Source of the DNA: Lottia gigantea
Taxonomy: Eukaryota; Mollusca; Gastropoda; Lottiidae
Length of the DNA: 64,000 bases
Assembly: GCF_000327385.1 (NCBI RefSeq)
Contig: NW_008708227.1
Coordinates: 96,738 to 160,737, forward strand
Direction of reading: 5' to 3'
The first letter of the stretch is position 1; each line of letters begins with the position of its first letter. Positions 10,601 to 21,500 of this stretch are shown piece by piece. Position numbers and translations under genes: made by a program. The notes below the pieces were generated by a model, which had not been told where the DNA came from, did not search any database, and saw only the letters and a list, made by a program, of their open reading frames with translations.

Positions 10601-13066
10601 TAGTTGTGACCACTGATAATCAAACACATACATTTAAGTTTTGAAATTTCAATATTGTTGGTCATCCTAAAAGGTAGAATACCTTTAAAGAAAGAGTAAG
10701 CGCCACGTCAATGCCTAATCATTATTTCCTCCCCATTATATTTACTAGAAATTTGATCAGAATTCGTATTACCCCCCAATGAATAAGTCATTCTTAATTC
10801 ATGAATCACAAGGACAATTCACAAGCGATGAGTCAATATAGAGAAACAAATATTTTCATAAGCACTAACTTGGATATAAGTCGTCCGTATTTATGATCTT
10901 GAACCGAGGAAGACAAACTCATTTGTTTTTCTACATCTCTAGTTGTGACAAACCCACTAAAATACGTCTGGTTGACCTTCCTGAAATACATGGTATAAAA
11001 CACACTTAAGCATAGCAAATGCCAATCTGGAAGGTGACCGGAGTTGCCAAGAGCCACCTACCAAAAAGGCAAGTTATGCGATTAAACTCGTTTGCAATTG
11101 TGCAAACTAAAAGATGATCTTGTTGGCCAGTCAATATGCGTTAAAACTGAAATAGGTGATATTGCTTTGAGTTTAATGATCTATGCTGACATAGTTACTG
11201 AAACGGTTAAAACATACATGGTAAAATATTGATAAGGTGATATTGTTATGACAATGGTAGCCTAACTGAAACTCAAAGTGATGGTAACTGGGACAGTTAT
11301 ATCTTATATCGTAAACTTGGCATTATTGTTTTGTCAATGGTAGCCTAACTAAAACTGAAACTTACATAGTAAACTTGATGATATTGTTTTGTCAATGGTA
11401 GCCTAACTGAAACTGAAACTTACATGGTAAACTTGATGATATTGTTTTGACAATAATAGCGTAATTGAAACTGAAACTTACATGGTAAAATTGGTGATAT
11501 TGTTAATGGTAACTGAAACTGATACTTACAAAGTAAAAGTGGTGATATTGTTAATGGTAACTGAAACTGATACTTACAAAGTAAAATTGGTGATATTGTT
11601 AATGGTAACTGAAACTAATACTTACAAAGTAAAATTGGTGATATTGTTAATGGTAACTGAAACTAATACTTACAAAGTAAAATTGGTGATATTGTTAATG
11701 GTAACTGAAACTGATACTTACAAAGTAAAAGTGGTGATATTGTTAATGGTAACTGAAACTGATACTTACAAAGTAAAAGTGGTGATATTGTTAATGGTAA
11801 CTGAAACTAATATATACTTACAAAGTAAAAGTGGTGATATTGTTAATGGTAACTGAAACTAATATATACTTACAAAGTAAAATTGGTGATATTGTTAATG
11901 GTAACTGAAACTAATACTTACAAAGTAAAATTGGTGATATTGTTAATGGTAACTGAAACTGATACTTACAAAGTAAAATTGGTGATATTGTTAATGGTAA
12001 CTGAAACTGATACTTACAAAGTAAAAGTGGTGATATTGTTAATGGTAACTGAAACTAATATATACTTACAAAGTAAAATTGGTGATATTGTTAATGGTAA
12101 CTGAAACTAATATATACTTACAAAGTAAAATTGGTGATATTGTTAATGGTAACTGAAACTAATATATACTTACAAAGTAAAATTGGTGATATTGTTAATG
12201 GTAACTGAAACTAATATATACTTACAAAGTAAAATTGGTGATATTGTTAATGGTAACTGAAACTAATACTTACAAAGTAAAATTGGTGATATTGTTAATG
12301 GTAACTGAAACTGATACTTACATGGTAAAATTGGTGATCATGGCTCTATCGGGTATAGTAAGATTAAAAACAATGAAGTCTGTAGCTGTGGAGTTATAAA
12401 ATATCTGGTTAGACACTTGGGTCATGGCAAAACGGTAGAATACCTCAGTAGTAACATGGTATGATGTTATTATTGGACCCTAAAATAAGAAGGATATTGC
12501 AAGTAAATCTACATTATGGCTTAATTTGAAAATATTATACAATTGACTATTAAAGAGACAGATTCGCCATGTTCGATGGTTGATTTGGGTTTTGAATATA
12601 TAACATGTACTTAAATGAATTTCAAAATTACCCAAACTAGTACTTTCTTTTTCTATATATGTCTTTTCTATATAAGTCACAGTCTCGAGAAAAGATAAGT
12701 CGCCATTTTAACTTTCAAATGCGGATAATTCTTCACACACATGGCTTCAAAGGATCAAATTGGGAAGGTGAACTGTATACACTATGACTGATTAGTTTAG
12801 CCAAAGAAATTCCGTTTCTGAGACCTATGTACGACTGACGTTAATGTCTCTTTCAATATTTAAAACATTGTGAAAACCTTTTTGTTTTAACACTCCATAT
12901 ACTTTTAAAAAAGATTATAATCAAAAAAAAAAATTTCACTGAATTACAATACATTAGATGAAAATAAATAAGTAAATAGAAAAAGTGTTACCTTTGTATT
13001 TTGATTGGCGACTCCTATTGATAAGGTGCAACATAAATATAACAGAATAGAAATTAAGGAATCCAT
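1669..13066 (-). CDS. ITIH-like secreted protein (VIT + vWA + ITIH C-terminal domain), 12 exons
   Basis: Exons in transcription order: 12992-13066, 12322-12479, 10870-10980, 9793-10022, 9274-9422, 8053-8338, 6816-7498, 6398-6533, 4254-4295, 2868-2981, 2228-2554, 1669-1892. All junctions are GT-AG, phases agree throughout, and the product is 844 residues ending in TAA. The start is chosen because it opens a signal peptide (MDSLISILLYLCC, then a small-residue cleavage site before NQNTK). A VIT domain follows at about 30-190 (ITNFTM near 73-78). The vWA domain carries a complete MIDAS: DISGSM 268-273, Thr338 and TDG at 367-369. DPHF at 627-630 matches the site where vertebrate heavy chains are cleaved and ester-linked to hyaluronan. 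The C-terminal domain runs to the end (GLLG at the last junction). Vertebrate ITIH proteins are about 900 residues, so the length fits. The family is secreted and acts in the extracellular matrix or plasma; hyaluronan coupling here is inference. Exon 9 is only 42 nt. Confidence 0.9.
3092..4253. repeat. Degenerate minisatellite in ITIH-like intron, interrupted by a hAT-like element
   Basis: Units of about 25-30 bp with the core GGCAAGACAGTAACCACAAC lie at 3092-3132 and 4057-4253. The gap between them is the element at 3133-4056. The array runs up to the 5' splice site of the 42-nt exon 4254-4295. The first intron bases (minus strand, TTCTTTCCTCTCCTGTG) resemble the unit (CTTGCCTCTCCCGTG), so this array may also have begun at a splice donor. 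Here the repeated copies no longer carry a usable GTAAG. Confidence 0.75.
3133..4056. mobile_element. Non-autonomous hAT-like DNA transposon with 8-bp target duplication
   Basis: The ends are inverted: CAGTGGCGGAGCCAG on the left and CTGTGGCTCCGCCACTG on the right. Both flanks read GACAGTAA (3125-3132 and 4057-4064), a perfect 8-bp duplication as expected for hAT elements, though the same octamer also recurs in the host minisatellite. Inside, a block beginning GCAGACTGCCGACC occurs twice, near 3441-3618 and 3830-4007, sharing ACTCGGCCAATTTT and AAAATCGACTTTGAAG. No transposase is present. Confidence 0.85.
4356..5887 (-). mobile_element. Tc1-like DNA transposon with terminal inverted repeats
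   Basis: The ends match as an inverted repeat of about 27 bp (AACTAGTGTCCAAAAG..., one mismatch in the first 27) and are flanked by TA on both sides (4354-4355 and 5888-5889). The 1,532-bp length is typical of the Tc1 family. It lies in the ITIH-like intron between exons 4254-4295 and 6398-6533. Its transposase is read from the minus strand, the same direction as the host gene. Confidence 0.93.
4614..5614 (-). pseudogene. Tc1-family transposase, DD34E, two lesions
   Basis: Translation starts best at MPLLTAIERERAVG (5614), which gives about 333 codons, close to the usual 340. An N-terminal paired-like helix-turn-helix (HVDVARRLGCARITITRL) is followed by the GRPR motif. The catalytic triad is visible: D in MFSDESRF, D in QHDNARPH, and E in NPIEHLWD, with exactly 34 residues between the last two (DD34E). 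A TAA at 5420-5422 replaces what is probably a CAA codon. A frameshift near 4945-4960 separates the second and third acidic residues. The copy is therefore inactive but young. Confidence 0.92.
6052..6192 (+). mobile_element. 5' part of an ATACGCCC/GGCGTAT family element
   Basis: AGATAGCTTGCCTGG...CTACTGGCAGCTTTG, then CACCAGTATGAAATA-like and CATACACTTCTTT, follow the left half of the copy at 17207-17340 almost word for word. The right end is missing. It lies in an ITIH-like intron. Confidence 0.6.
6195..6400 (+). repeat. MITE-like repeat related to 12553-12856
   Basis: TTAAAGGGACAGATGCC, GATTTGGGT.CTGAATATAT, AAACTAG, TTTCTATATA and AACTTTCA...CGGA appear in the same order at 12553-12730. 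The right edge of the similarity reaches the 5' splice site of the ITIH-like exon 6398-6533. Confidence 0.5.
7792..8017. mobile_element. Short hAT-like MITE
   Basis: The ends CAGTGGCGGCGCCA and TGGCGCCGCCACTG are perfect inverted repeats of each other. They resemble the ends of the larger element at 3133-4056. Flanking octamers ATCATAAA and ATCTTAAG agree at 6 of 8 positions, a decayed 8-bp target duplication. The 226-bp element lies in the ITIH-like intron between exons 6816-7498 and 8053-8338 and ends only 36 bp from exon 8053-8338. It encodes nothing. Confidence 0.8.
8601..9048 (+). mobile_element. Non-autonomous element of the ATACGCCC/GGCGTAT family, diverged copy
   Basis: The left part GATAGCTTGCCAGGCAAGGT...CAGCTGTCAGAAATGATAA matches the start of the other family members at 6052, 17207 and 54756. 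Internal units of about 130 bp repeat CATACTAAGTTTCAT, TTTTTACT and GGGCAATA. The right side fades at AATACACGTCCACATTTCC. It sits in the ITIH-like intron between exons 8053-8338 and 9274-9422. Confidence 0.65.
10200..10688. repeat. Fold-back MITE with long inverted arms
   Basis: The left arm (about 10200-10390) and right arm (about 10525-10688) are imperfect reverse complements. Matching pairs include GATGACCA, GAAATTT, AATCCAATAAATC and TTTTGAAACAT with their complements on the far side. The ends read TTAAAGATATACTAC and GTAGAATACCTTTAA, so TTAA or TA flanks are likely. It lies in the ITIH-like intron between exons 9793-10022 and 10870-10980, and no coding is seen. Confidence 0.65.
11140..12332 (-). 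repeat. Minisatellite made of copied exon end plus 5' splice site (VIT intron)
   Basis: Seventeen near-identical units of 48 or 52 bp run from 11493 to 12332. The 52-bp form carries an extra TATA. Older, diverged and longer units extend down to about 11140. Read on the minus strand, each unit is ATCACCAATTTTAC, then TTT or CAT, then GTAAGTATCAG. The real exon 12322-12479 ends ATCACCAATTTTACCAT|GTAAGTATCAG, so a unit repeats the last 17 exonic bases plus the donor and about 30 bases of intron. The array starts exactly at the real donor. Distal units keep the exon-like CAT and the homogenised ones carry TTT, which suggests seeding from the exon followed by later amplification of a variant. Confidence 0.93.
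12553..12856. repeat. MITE-like element with TTAAAGAGACA ends
   Basis: The left end ATTAAAGAGACAG and right end ATGTCTCTTTCAAT are inverted relative to each other. The left half matches 6195-6400. It sits in the first intron of the ITIH-like gene, between the signal-peptide exon and the first VIT exon. No coding was found. Confidence 0.5.
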
Positions 13067-14390
13067 AGTAACAAAATGATACTTGTGTTATGCGTGATAA
13101 AAGATTAAGTAAATGACTAGGGGAAGGAAATGTACTGTTTTTTATTTCTATGAGATCATCATTGAACATCTGTAAGTAATAAATGTAAATACAAAAAAAT
13201 GTTTATCTAATTAACTCTTACATATTCCCTGTGCCTAAAACCACGAGAGAGAAGAAATGTCACAGTTATTCCAATTAACCAAATGTTCTTCTTTGATGAA
13301 TCGTTTGTTTCATTTCAGAAGTTCGGGCGAAGTGGTTAATAATTCAATTGAAGTTTGAAATGAGTGTATCTTTCAACATTTAAATCAAACATGCGTTCCA
13401 ATTCCCCATTTTTTATTGTAAGCCGGTATTGTATATGTTTATTTGTTTATGTGTAAAATATATAGGTTTTTATATTTTCTACATTCTGTGCTACTTCGAT
13501 AACAAGAAGCGTAAAAAAAGTCCGAAATATTGTAGACAGTTTATTGAAGAATACAAAAAGTACATGACATAAAAACCAGTCTTCGAAAACTGTTATTTTA
13601 AATGTCACTCTTGTGACAAATATTGATTGTTAGATTTTTTGAGAAACGGGACTCAAGATCAGTATATATGGAGAGAACACTCCTTGTTTAAAATACAACA
13701 AATGCAAAATAGTTTGGACACATTTATCACATAGATCTAATTATAAACAACGTATATTTTATTCATCTCAAGAAACAGATCTGTTTATCAACACTGTACA
13801 GTTCTCCCAGCAGATGTCATCACATTATATTATGGCAGTGTTAATTTTCTAAATCATATTAGATTTTTTAAAGACTTCTAAGAAACAGCTAAAAGTCTAT
13901 TGGGCATATTCCCTTTTATTCTTTAACATTGTATTTATCCCAGTGAATCAATAATTTTGGTCCGTTGTATGACCGATTATACGATAATATTATCTAAAAT
14001 CGATATCACTCCATGATGGGACCACCTAGTTCAACAAGATTATTTCACTCAAAGGCAAAATTTGACATATTTGAAATTAATCTTGGGCAACAACTAAAAT
14101 AACTGCCCAACAATCGCTAAGCAGATTTTTAATGATGACTGCAGACCTAAAACGTTCATATAAATGATTTTAAATTTAAATTTGCCTGGGACATCATCAA
14201 TCGACATGAAGCATACTAAGTTTCATAGACAGATGGGAAGTTCGAAATTATCCGAAATCTTCACCAAGTTTCAGTCACATCGGACGAAGTCTATTTCTTG
14301 AGTACTAATATGTAATAATATTAGATGTTTTTTTTTTTATCTCCCTTGAACTACAAAGTTTGTTCTCATTAATAGCTAGTATTATAAGAC
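13067..14390. other. Intergenic, upstream of the ITIH-like gene
   Basis: This AT-rich stretch should hold the promoter and any 5' untranslated exon of the ITIH-like gene. No convincing TATA element was identified on the minus strand. A fragment at about 14200-14300 (CATACTAAGTTTCATAGACAGATGG) resembles internal units of the ATACGCCC/GGCGTAT family. No coding exon was recognised. Confidence 0.5.
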
Positions 14391-14394
14391 ATAT

Positions 14395-15500
14395 TGTCGC
14401 AGAATATTTGGACATTGTTACACATATTGTAACATTATAAGAGACACTGTTATAGAATATTGTAAAATTATTAGACATATCGTAACATCATAAAATACAT
14501 TGTAACATTTAAGACATATTATTGTAAAATTATCAGACATATTGTAACATTGTTAGAAATATTGTTACATTGTTAGACATATTCTACCATTATTAGATAT
14601 ACTATTGCAAAATATTGTAACATGATTAGACATATTGTAACATTTTTAGACATATTTAAACATTATTAGACATATTGTAACATATTTTAACATTATAAAC
14701 ATATTATAATAGAATTTTGTAACATTATCAAACATATCGTAACATCATAAAATACATTGTAACATTTAAGACATATTATTGTAAAATTATCAGACATATT
14801 GTAACATTGTTAGAAATATTGTTACATTGTTAGACATATTCTACCATTATTAGATATACTATTGCAAAATATTGTAACATGATTAGACATATTGTAACAT
14901 TTTTAGACATATTTAAACATTATTAGACATATTGTAACATATTTTAACATTATAAACATATTCTAATAGAATTTTGTAACATTATTAAACATATCGTAAC
15001 ATCATAAAATACATTGTAACATTTAAGACATATTATTATAAAATTATCAAACATATTGTAACATTGTTAGAAATATTGTTACATTGTTAGACATATTCTA
15101 CCATTATTAGATATACTATTGCAAAATATTGTAACATGATTAGACATATTGTAACATTTTTAGACATATTTAAACATTATTAGACATATTGTAACATATT
15201 TTAACATTATAAACATATTATAATAGAATTTTGTAACATTGTTTAACATATTGTAACATTTTTACACATATTGTAGCATTATGAGGCATATTAATACAGA
15301 AATTTGTAACATTGTAACACATAACATTATTCTACATATTGTGATATCATTAAACATATTGTAACATAATATTTTAACATTGTAATACATAACCTAACAT
15401 TGTTAAACATTAATACCATTATCAGACATATTGTAACATAATATTTGAACATTGTTATAGATATCGTAACATTGTTACACATATTTATATAATGGTTATT
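14395..15500. repeat. AT-rich satellite with 257-bp higher-order repeat
   Basis: A short, degenerate unit of about 20-25 bp (TAGACATATTGTAACATTAT) is repeated throughout. Superimposed on it is a 257-bp higher-order unit: CGTAACATCATAAAATACAT starts at 14481, 14738 and 14995. The array ends about 20 bp from the stop codon of the P450 gene. Confidence 0.9.
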
Positions 15501-15517
15501 TAATAAATTCAATCTAT

Positions 15518-18500
15518 TTAAAATCTTTTCTTCACTACCACTTTAAATGGTTTGGGTGCCATGGTTACTGGGGACAAATCTGGTGTCATATTTATTGTAG
15601 TACCAGGAGCAGGTGAAAATTCCAGACGATGAAATAAAGAGGCTAATATAAGATGTAATTCCGGTTTAGCCAAAGATTCACCAGCGCAAACACGTCTGCC
15701 AGCACTAAACGGAAGCCAATTGTCAGGTTTTGGTGCCATTGTTCCATCATCATCTAAAAATCTCTCTGGTTTAAACTTGTCCACATCGGACCAATTATCA
15801 GGATTAGTGTGTAAAGAATAATGGTTTATCATAATCATCGTGTCTTTAGGTATATCATATTTGCCTGCAACAAGATTTTTAGATCAATTCAGGTCTATGA
15901 GATATACCAACACCTAAACAGTTTTTACAACTTTTATTTAATATGGATTGAGTAAGACTAAGCACCCACTTGATTTTGAAGTGATTTTCACTTACTCCTC
16001 ATTCAACAATTACATAGAAAATAATAACATAATAAAATTATTTAATTATCATGCCCAAATCAACAATAATATAATAATGTGGACTAAATGACTCAGTAAA
16101 GGGACAGAATTCAAGATAACTAATATACGATAGGTCATTTGAGTGAGTTTGGTATCCTAAAAACATGTATATACTACTAAAGTTAAGTCGTAGTAAAACA
16201 CGATCCCATATGGTCGCCTATTGAGGCTATCCAGTGTGGCTACACATTGTACCTACCCAGAGTAGTATCACAGGATGTACTATGAGGAACACCAGTAGCA
16301 GCAACTGGTCCAAGTCTCATGGATTCATGAAGAACTGCATCAGTATAAGGAAGGTTATTCCGGTCATGAGTGGTCGGAAACCTTAATTTTCCTACAAATA
16401 TAAAGAATCATCACTGTCAGTAAAATGAGAAGGCGACGACTTCTTTGAAACGTGCTTTGGTATCAAACTATTCTGGGAAACTTTATGGTAAATAAAATAT
16501 CTATGTAGCTTGTTCATTGACCGTACCTATTGCTTTATCAACTTCAGTTTGGATTTTATTTTGAACTCCATCTGTACCAATAATAAACATCAACGTCCAG
16601 ATAAGAGTGTTTCTTGAGGTGTCATTACCCGCTGAAAGATAAGGTTGATAGGGTTATTTAAATTTAAGCAAAAACTCTTTGTCAATAGGAGAACACACAA
16701 AGAATCGGGGTCTCGATTACCGGGTGGCATAGGATCCAAGATGGACCAACATAAAAATAGAAGCTTAACAAATAGCAGCTTTTTGTGTAAGGATTCGTAT
16801 CATGTTGAATGTGGCTTCGGATTCACAAATCCCAATTTAGTTTGCTCTATTTAACTGAAATATCTTGGCCGACGACAGACATTATGAACAATTTACCAAC
16901 TTACCAATGAAAATATCAAAAATTATTAAATTGATATGTACTGGTTTTAAATGGGACATGTCATCTTTTCCTTCAGCAGCAATATCAAGTTGAGCTTGTA
17001 ATAAACTGTCGGTAAAATCGGTGATCTTTCCTAAACAAGATTTTTCATATTTTCATATTTTCATATTAAATAAAGCATTTCAGTGAAGGGGGTGGGGACA
17101 GCAGTTTCATCGTGTGATTTTTAATTCGGTCATTATTTCAGCGCATCAATATCCAATGAAATCTTAAATCATACGATGAATCACGTGAAATCTCTCTTTT
17201 TCTAAAGTAAAATAGCTTGCTAGGTATAGTAATATACGCCCAATGGCAGCTTTGATTTTGAATAAAAATATTTGGCAGTACAGTAACAATCACCAGTATG
17301 AAATAGTCACCCTTCAGCCATACACTTCTTTGGGGCGATACTTAATAATATTACCAATCCAGCAAGAGTCGTGCTTTCTCTGTCAACGATCTAAAATTTG
17401 GATGCGTTTTCAAGAACAAGGGCAAATCTGTTTTAGAGTACAGTTGTGGACGGACGGACGGACGGACCGACCGACGAACATGGATGATGCCAATATACGC
17501 CCCTCCCTCCCCTCATTTCATGTAGGCGTATAAAAATGACGCTTGTTCTGGTAAAAATTTTCTGAAGAATGTTATAGGTCCTGTGTCCTTGTAATTGGTG
17601 CTCGTGTTGATTTCCATTTTCAGAAGATAATATCAAAAAAGAGTCACTGTTAAAATAGTACTCAATACATCAATATTGTAGATATAGGAATATTAAAACA
17701 AAACCTACAAAAACATTTTGTTGTTACTCAGAATTTCACGCTATGTGAATATTACGAAAGCCTACGAACCTGGTTGAAAATTAGCTTTGTGCTCCTCGAC
17801 ATAACCACCAACGTGGGATAAGAACTTCTCCATCAGATCCTCTTGAGTTCGGCATCGTTTCGTTTTGTATATTCCAGCAAACCAGGAAAATATATTCTCA
17901 AATATTAATCCGTCATTTTGCACTGCATTATTGGCTTCTAAGTTGTTCAATAAGTCAAGATACTCGGGATCACCATACGCATAACTGGAAAACGATGCAA
18001 TATGAATTGTTAGCTAATCTTCACAATGTCAATTCCGTCTCAGACCTTGACATAATTAGGCACTTATCTTGTATGATTTTACACAACAATAAAGAGTTTG
18101 TTACGTATATCAACACATTAGACGAGAGTCAATAGTTATTCTCGTAGTCTTCCTGCTGTTATTGGTTGCATTCGCTAGTGTACAATCTAATCAAATCACG
18201 AACTTCCTTGATGCAATAAAAATGCCAATTGATGTCAAGGTATTAGATAAAGTCGTAATAGCTTGACATTGTGAAGATTAGTTTCAAAATGCTATACTCA
18301 TTCCAATACAAAAACTGTCAGGTGAAGTAAGTCTATGTCTGTCAAATACCAACAGGAAAATCGCGACGGAAGCTTTGTGACTTAGGCAGCTATATGCCGG
18401 TAGGCGAAGATGGGTTTAATTCGAGAAAAGCAGATTGTTTGTCTTGGCAAGTTAAAGAAACACAATTCTTGGTAAGATCCCGATTTCATCGTAAAAATTA

Positions 18501-21500
18501 TTTTGGGAGAGACCCAATCTAATTTGAATTAAATTAAATTAGTCTTACGACAGCCCCCTTGAACGTTCGTCAAATTAACCTTTTGACCTAACTGGATGAC
18601 GTCTGCTTGTTATCGGGTTAGGTGTCTTATATTAAAAATAAAAGTTAACTAGAACTGTGAACAGCTCCGAGAATGGCAACGAGACATTATCCCATGGATT
18701 TCGAACCTTTTGATACTTCTAGCCTGTAAGCTTTCAACTCTGGTGCTTTTAAGCTTGCAATTAGTGCACAAGAAATTGAAACTCTAGGGCATTTCTTAAA
18801 TATATATATAATGTATATAATTACACTCGTTGTTGCGATCGAGCAATAAAATACATTCGTCTACCCCAAGCATAAGAAATAATTCGGGTGGAGAGGTATA
18901 TATATATTATTTATTCATTATAAACCCCAATATCGTCTTGGTTTGGCCTATCGTCTATTTTATCGGTAATTTTAAGTGGCCTTATTAATTTGTATTGGCC
19001 ATAACATACTCCAAAATGAAACTTTTGCTATTTTTCAATGTTGGAGTAATTATTATGTGTGCTAGCTCTGGATAAGCGAGACCAATTTCATAATGGCCTA
19101 GATTCACCGAAGGAAATAATTTTATGACATTGAAAACAACCTACCATATTTGAACAAGAAATTAAAACTTAGTAATACCAAGTATTGTCAATAATATTGT
19201 CTATCTGTTTGGGCTCATTCTCTTAATTCCCATTTGAACTCAGAGCAACTATCTACTATCTATCTTCGTTCACGTTTGAGCTACCGGTTGGGATAAACAA
19301 AACTAGAAACAGATGCTTATTGGCATATTGCATTTCACATTTCATCTACAGTCTTTATAATGAAGGAATTCCAAATTTAGTTGAAAGAAATTGTACTTGA
19401 TCCATGTTTATATATAGCCAACAAAGTAAGAACGCTACAGGAATTGATAATCCATTCTTCTTAAATAGAAAATATCTCCAATGTGCATCGTCTGCCTATT
19501 TAGGTTTATAACAGATACTTTTCTGTACTAAGTATTACACATTTGTAGTATGTGTTCTGAATAAGAATTAAGAATAATATTCGAACGGTTAAATAACTTG
19601 CGAATTTACAGCTTTATATGGAGGTATGTTTGAAGTAAGTATGTAATATTTTGCTCAAACAAAAAAATTACGTAATCTGATTGATTTGTACTCTAGCTCA
19701 CTGATTTGACACCAACAGATTTGTTACATTTGTGAATTACACCGGAAACAGGATCGCCACAGGTGATTTTTAGAAACCGGAAGTTCTAAAGCCAAAACCG
19801 GAAGTGATTCAAAATGTTTGATGACGCAGTTTTATTTGTATTGGCATTCTGTCTATATCCTGTAATGTTCAGATCGATCCGATAATTAGCATCAAATTTT
19901 GATGCGTTTTTACTAAGTCAAAGGCAATAACTCAAATTTCGTTGATTGAAAAATCGTCAAATTCAATCGTGACTACGATCGCATCATTATAAATGATCAT
20001 ACCAAATTTTATTTAAATCGGATGCAAACTGTAGTCTCTATTGAGTTTTTCCTAAGTCAAGGGCAATAACTCAAAAAAACCTTCATCGAAAGATAACCAA
20101 ATTCGAACTTGTCCAAGATCTCATCATTTTAAATATTCACACCAATTTCATTGAAATCGGATAAAAACTGTAGTCTCTATCCTGTTCACAAACAAATTTT
20201 GACCCGCTTTTCAGAAGTCAAGGGCAATACCTCAAAAACTGTTCATCGAAAGATCGTCAAATACGAACTTGTCCAAGATCTCATTAACATAAATGATCAC
20301 ACCAAATTTCATTAAAATCAATTGAGGACGGGCGGACCGAAGGACAGGGGCGACGACAATATACCACATTATAATATGGGCGTATAAAAACGGAACGAAA
20401 GTTTGATCTAATTCTAATTGAATGAGAGAAACCCTACCTTTTCCCAAAACACATTCCAGCTATGATGTTTAACACAACATAAAACATGTACGGTTTGGGA
20501 TCAAACTCTCTAGGCTCCTTTAACATGGCCTCCAACGTTTTGGATACAGCTTCTTCAATCTTTTGATTAAAACTGTTACTGGTCACAAACAATCTGCAAT
20601 CAAAAAAAACTGCCCATCAGCAACTTTCTTAGGATAGTAAAATTTTCAACTAACAGACTGAAGGCATTGTGTCCAAAATCAGAATAAAAATCCACACAAG
20701 CAAGACAATTAGTTATTTATACTGCTCCAAAGTATCATCTGGTTGGCCCGAACTTAATTGATTTTACAGCATAATCCGAAAAACACTACCTGTCTGTCCG
20801 AGGTATTTTCGGTCGCTGTCCGAAAAGATAATATTAGGGGAGGGTGGTGCTCCCATATCCTACGCCTATGTTTAAAAACAACTATACATCAAAGTTTGTT
20901 CACAAATGCCGAAATTAAAAGTGGTGGATGTCATCTTGACCCGAAATGAAGCTATACCTTATTGCTCTTGAAGCCAACTTTCTCCGTAGTTTCCATGCTG
21001 TACCATAGTTGTCAAATATTATATCTTCGCTATTATTTAACACTCTGTGAACTAGATCAGAAAGATTTGAACGTGAGATTCGAGTAAAACTTATACTCCA
21101 AAATAATTATGCGTTAATCCTTCAAGCAAAAAACAGCCCAATTTTACCCAATACAGCTATTTCTTACCACCTATTTCTTACCACCTATTTCTTAACCAAT
21201 TTTTACCAGCTATTTCTGACTAGCTATTTCATTTCATGAGGTCAGAACACAGACTTTTTTTAATACCGGATTAAAATTACTTACTCGTATGACAAAAATC
21301 AAAGTTGAATGTTAAGGGTGAAAGAACTGTTAATTTGATGATCTCTTTTAATTGATTTTGTCTATTATAATGATTTATAGATTTAATGTGGTATTGCCGT
21401 TTTACCAAGAAATTCATCAATCCTTATTTAAAGGTTTAAATTTATGCGAATATTGAATGTAAGTTAACATGTACGTACTTGAATAGAACTGTCGTCTATT

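Noticed and set aside
11482-12104. Plus-strand open frames with repeated VILLMVTETDTYKV peptide
   Set aside because: The frame stays open only because the 48-bp unit is a multiple of three and lacks stops. The array is an intron minisatellite derived from a minus-strand splice junction.
11493-12332. CRISPR array
   Set aside because: Units are contiguous and near-identical with no unique spacers, and the setting is a eukaryotic intron.
13225-13300. Hydrophobic minus-strand peptide (KKNIWLIGITVTFLL) ending at a GTAAGA donor, considered as the ITIH-like signal peptide
   Set aside because: It has no in-frame ATG. The exon at 12992-13066 starts with ATG, encodes a better signal peptide and joins the VIT exon in phase.
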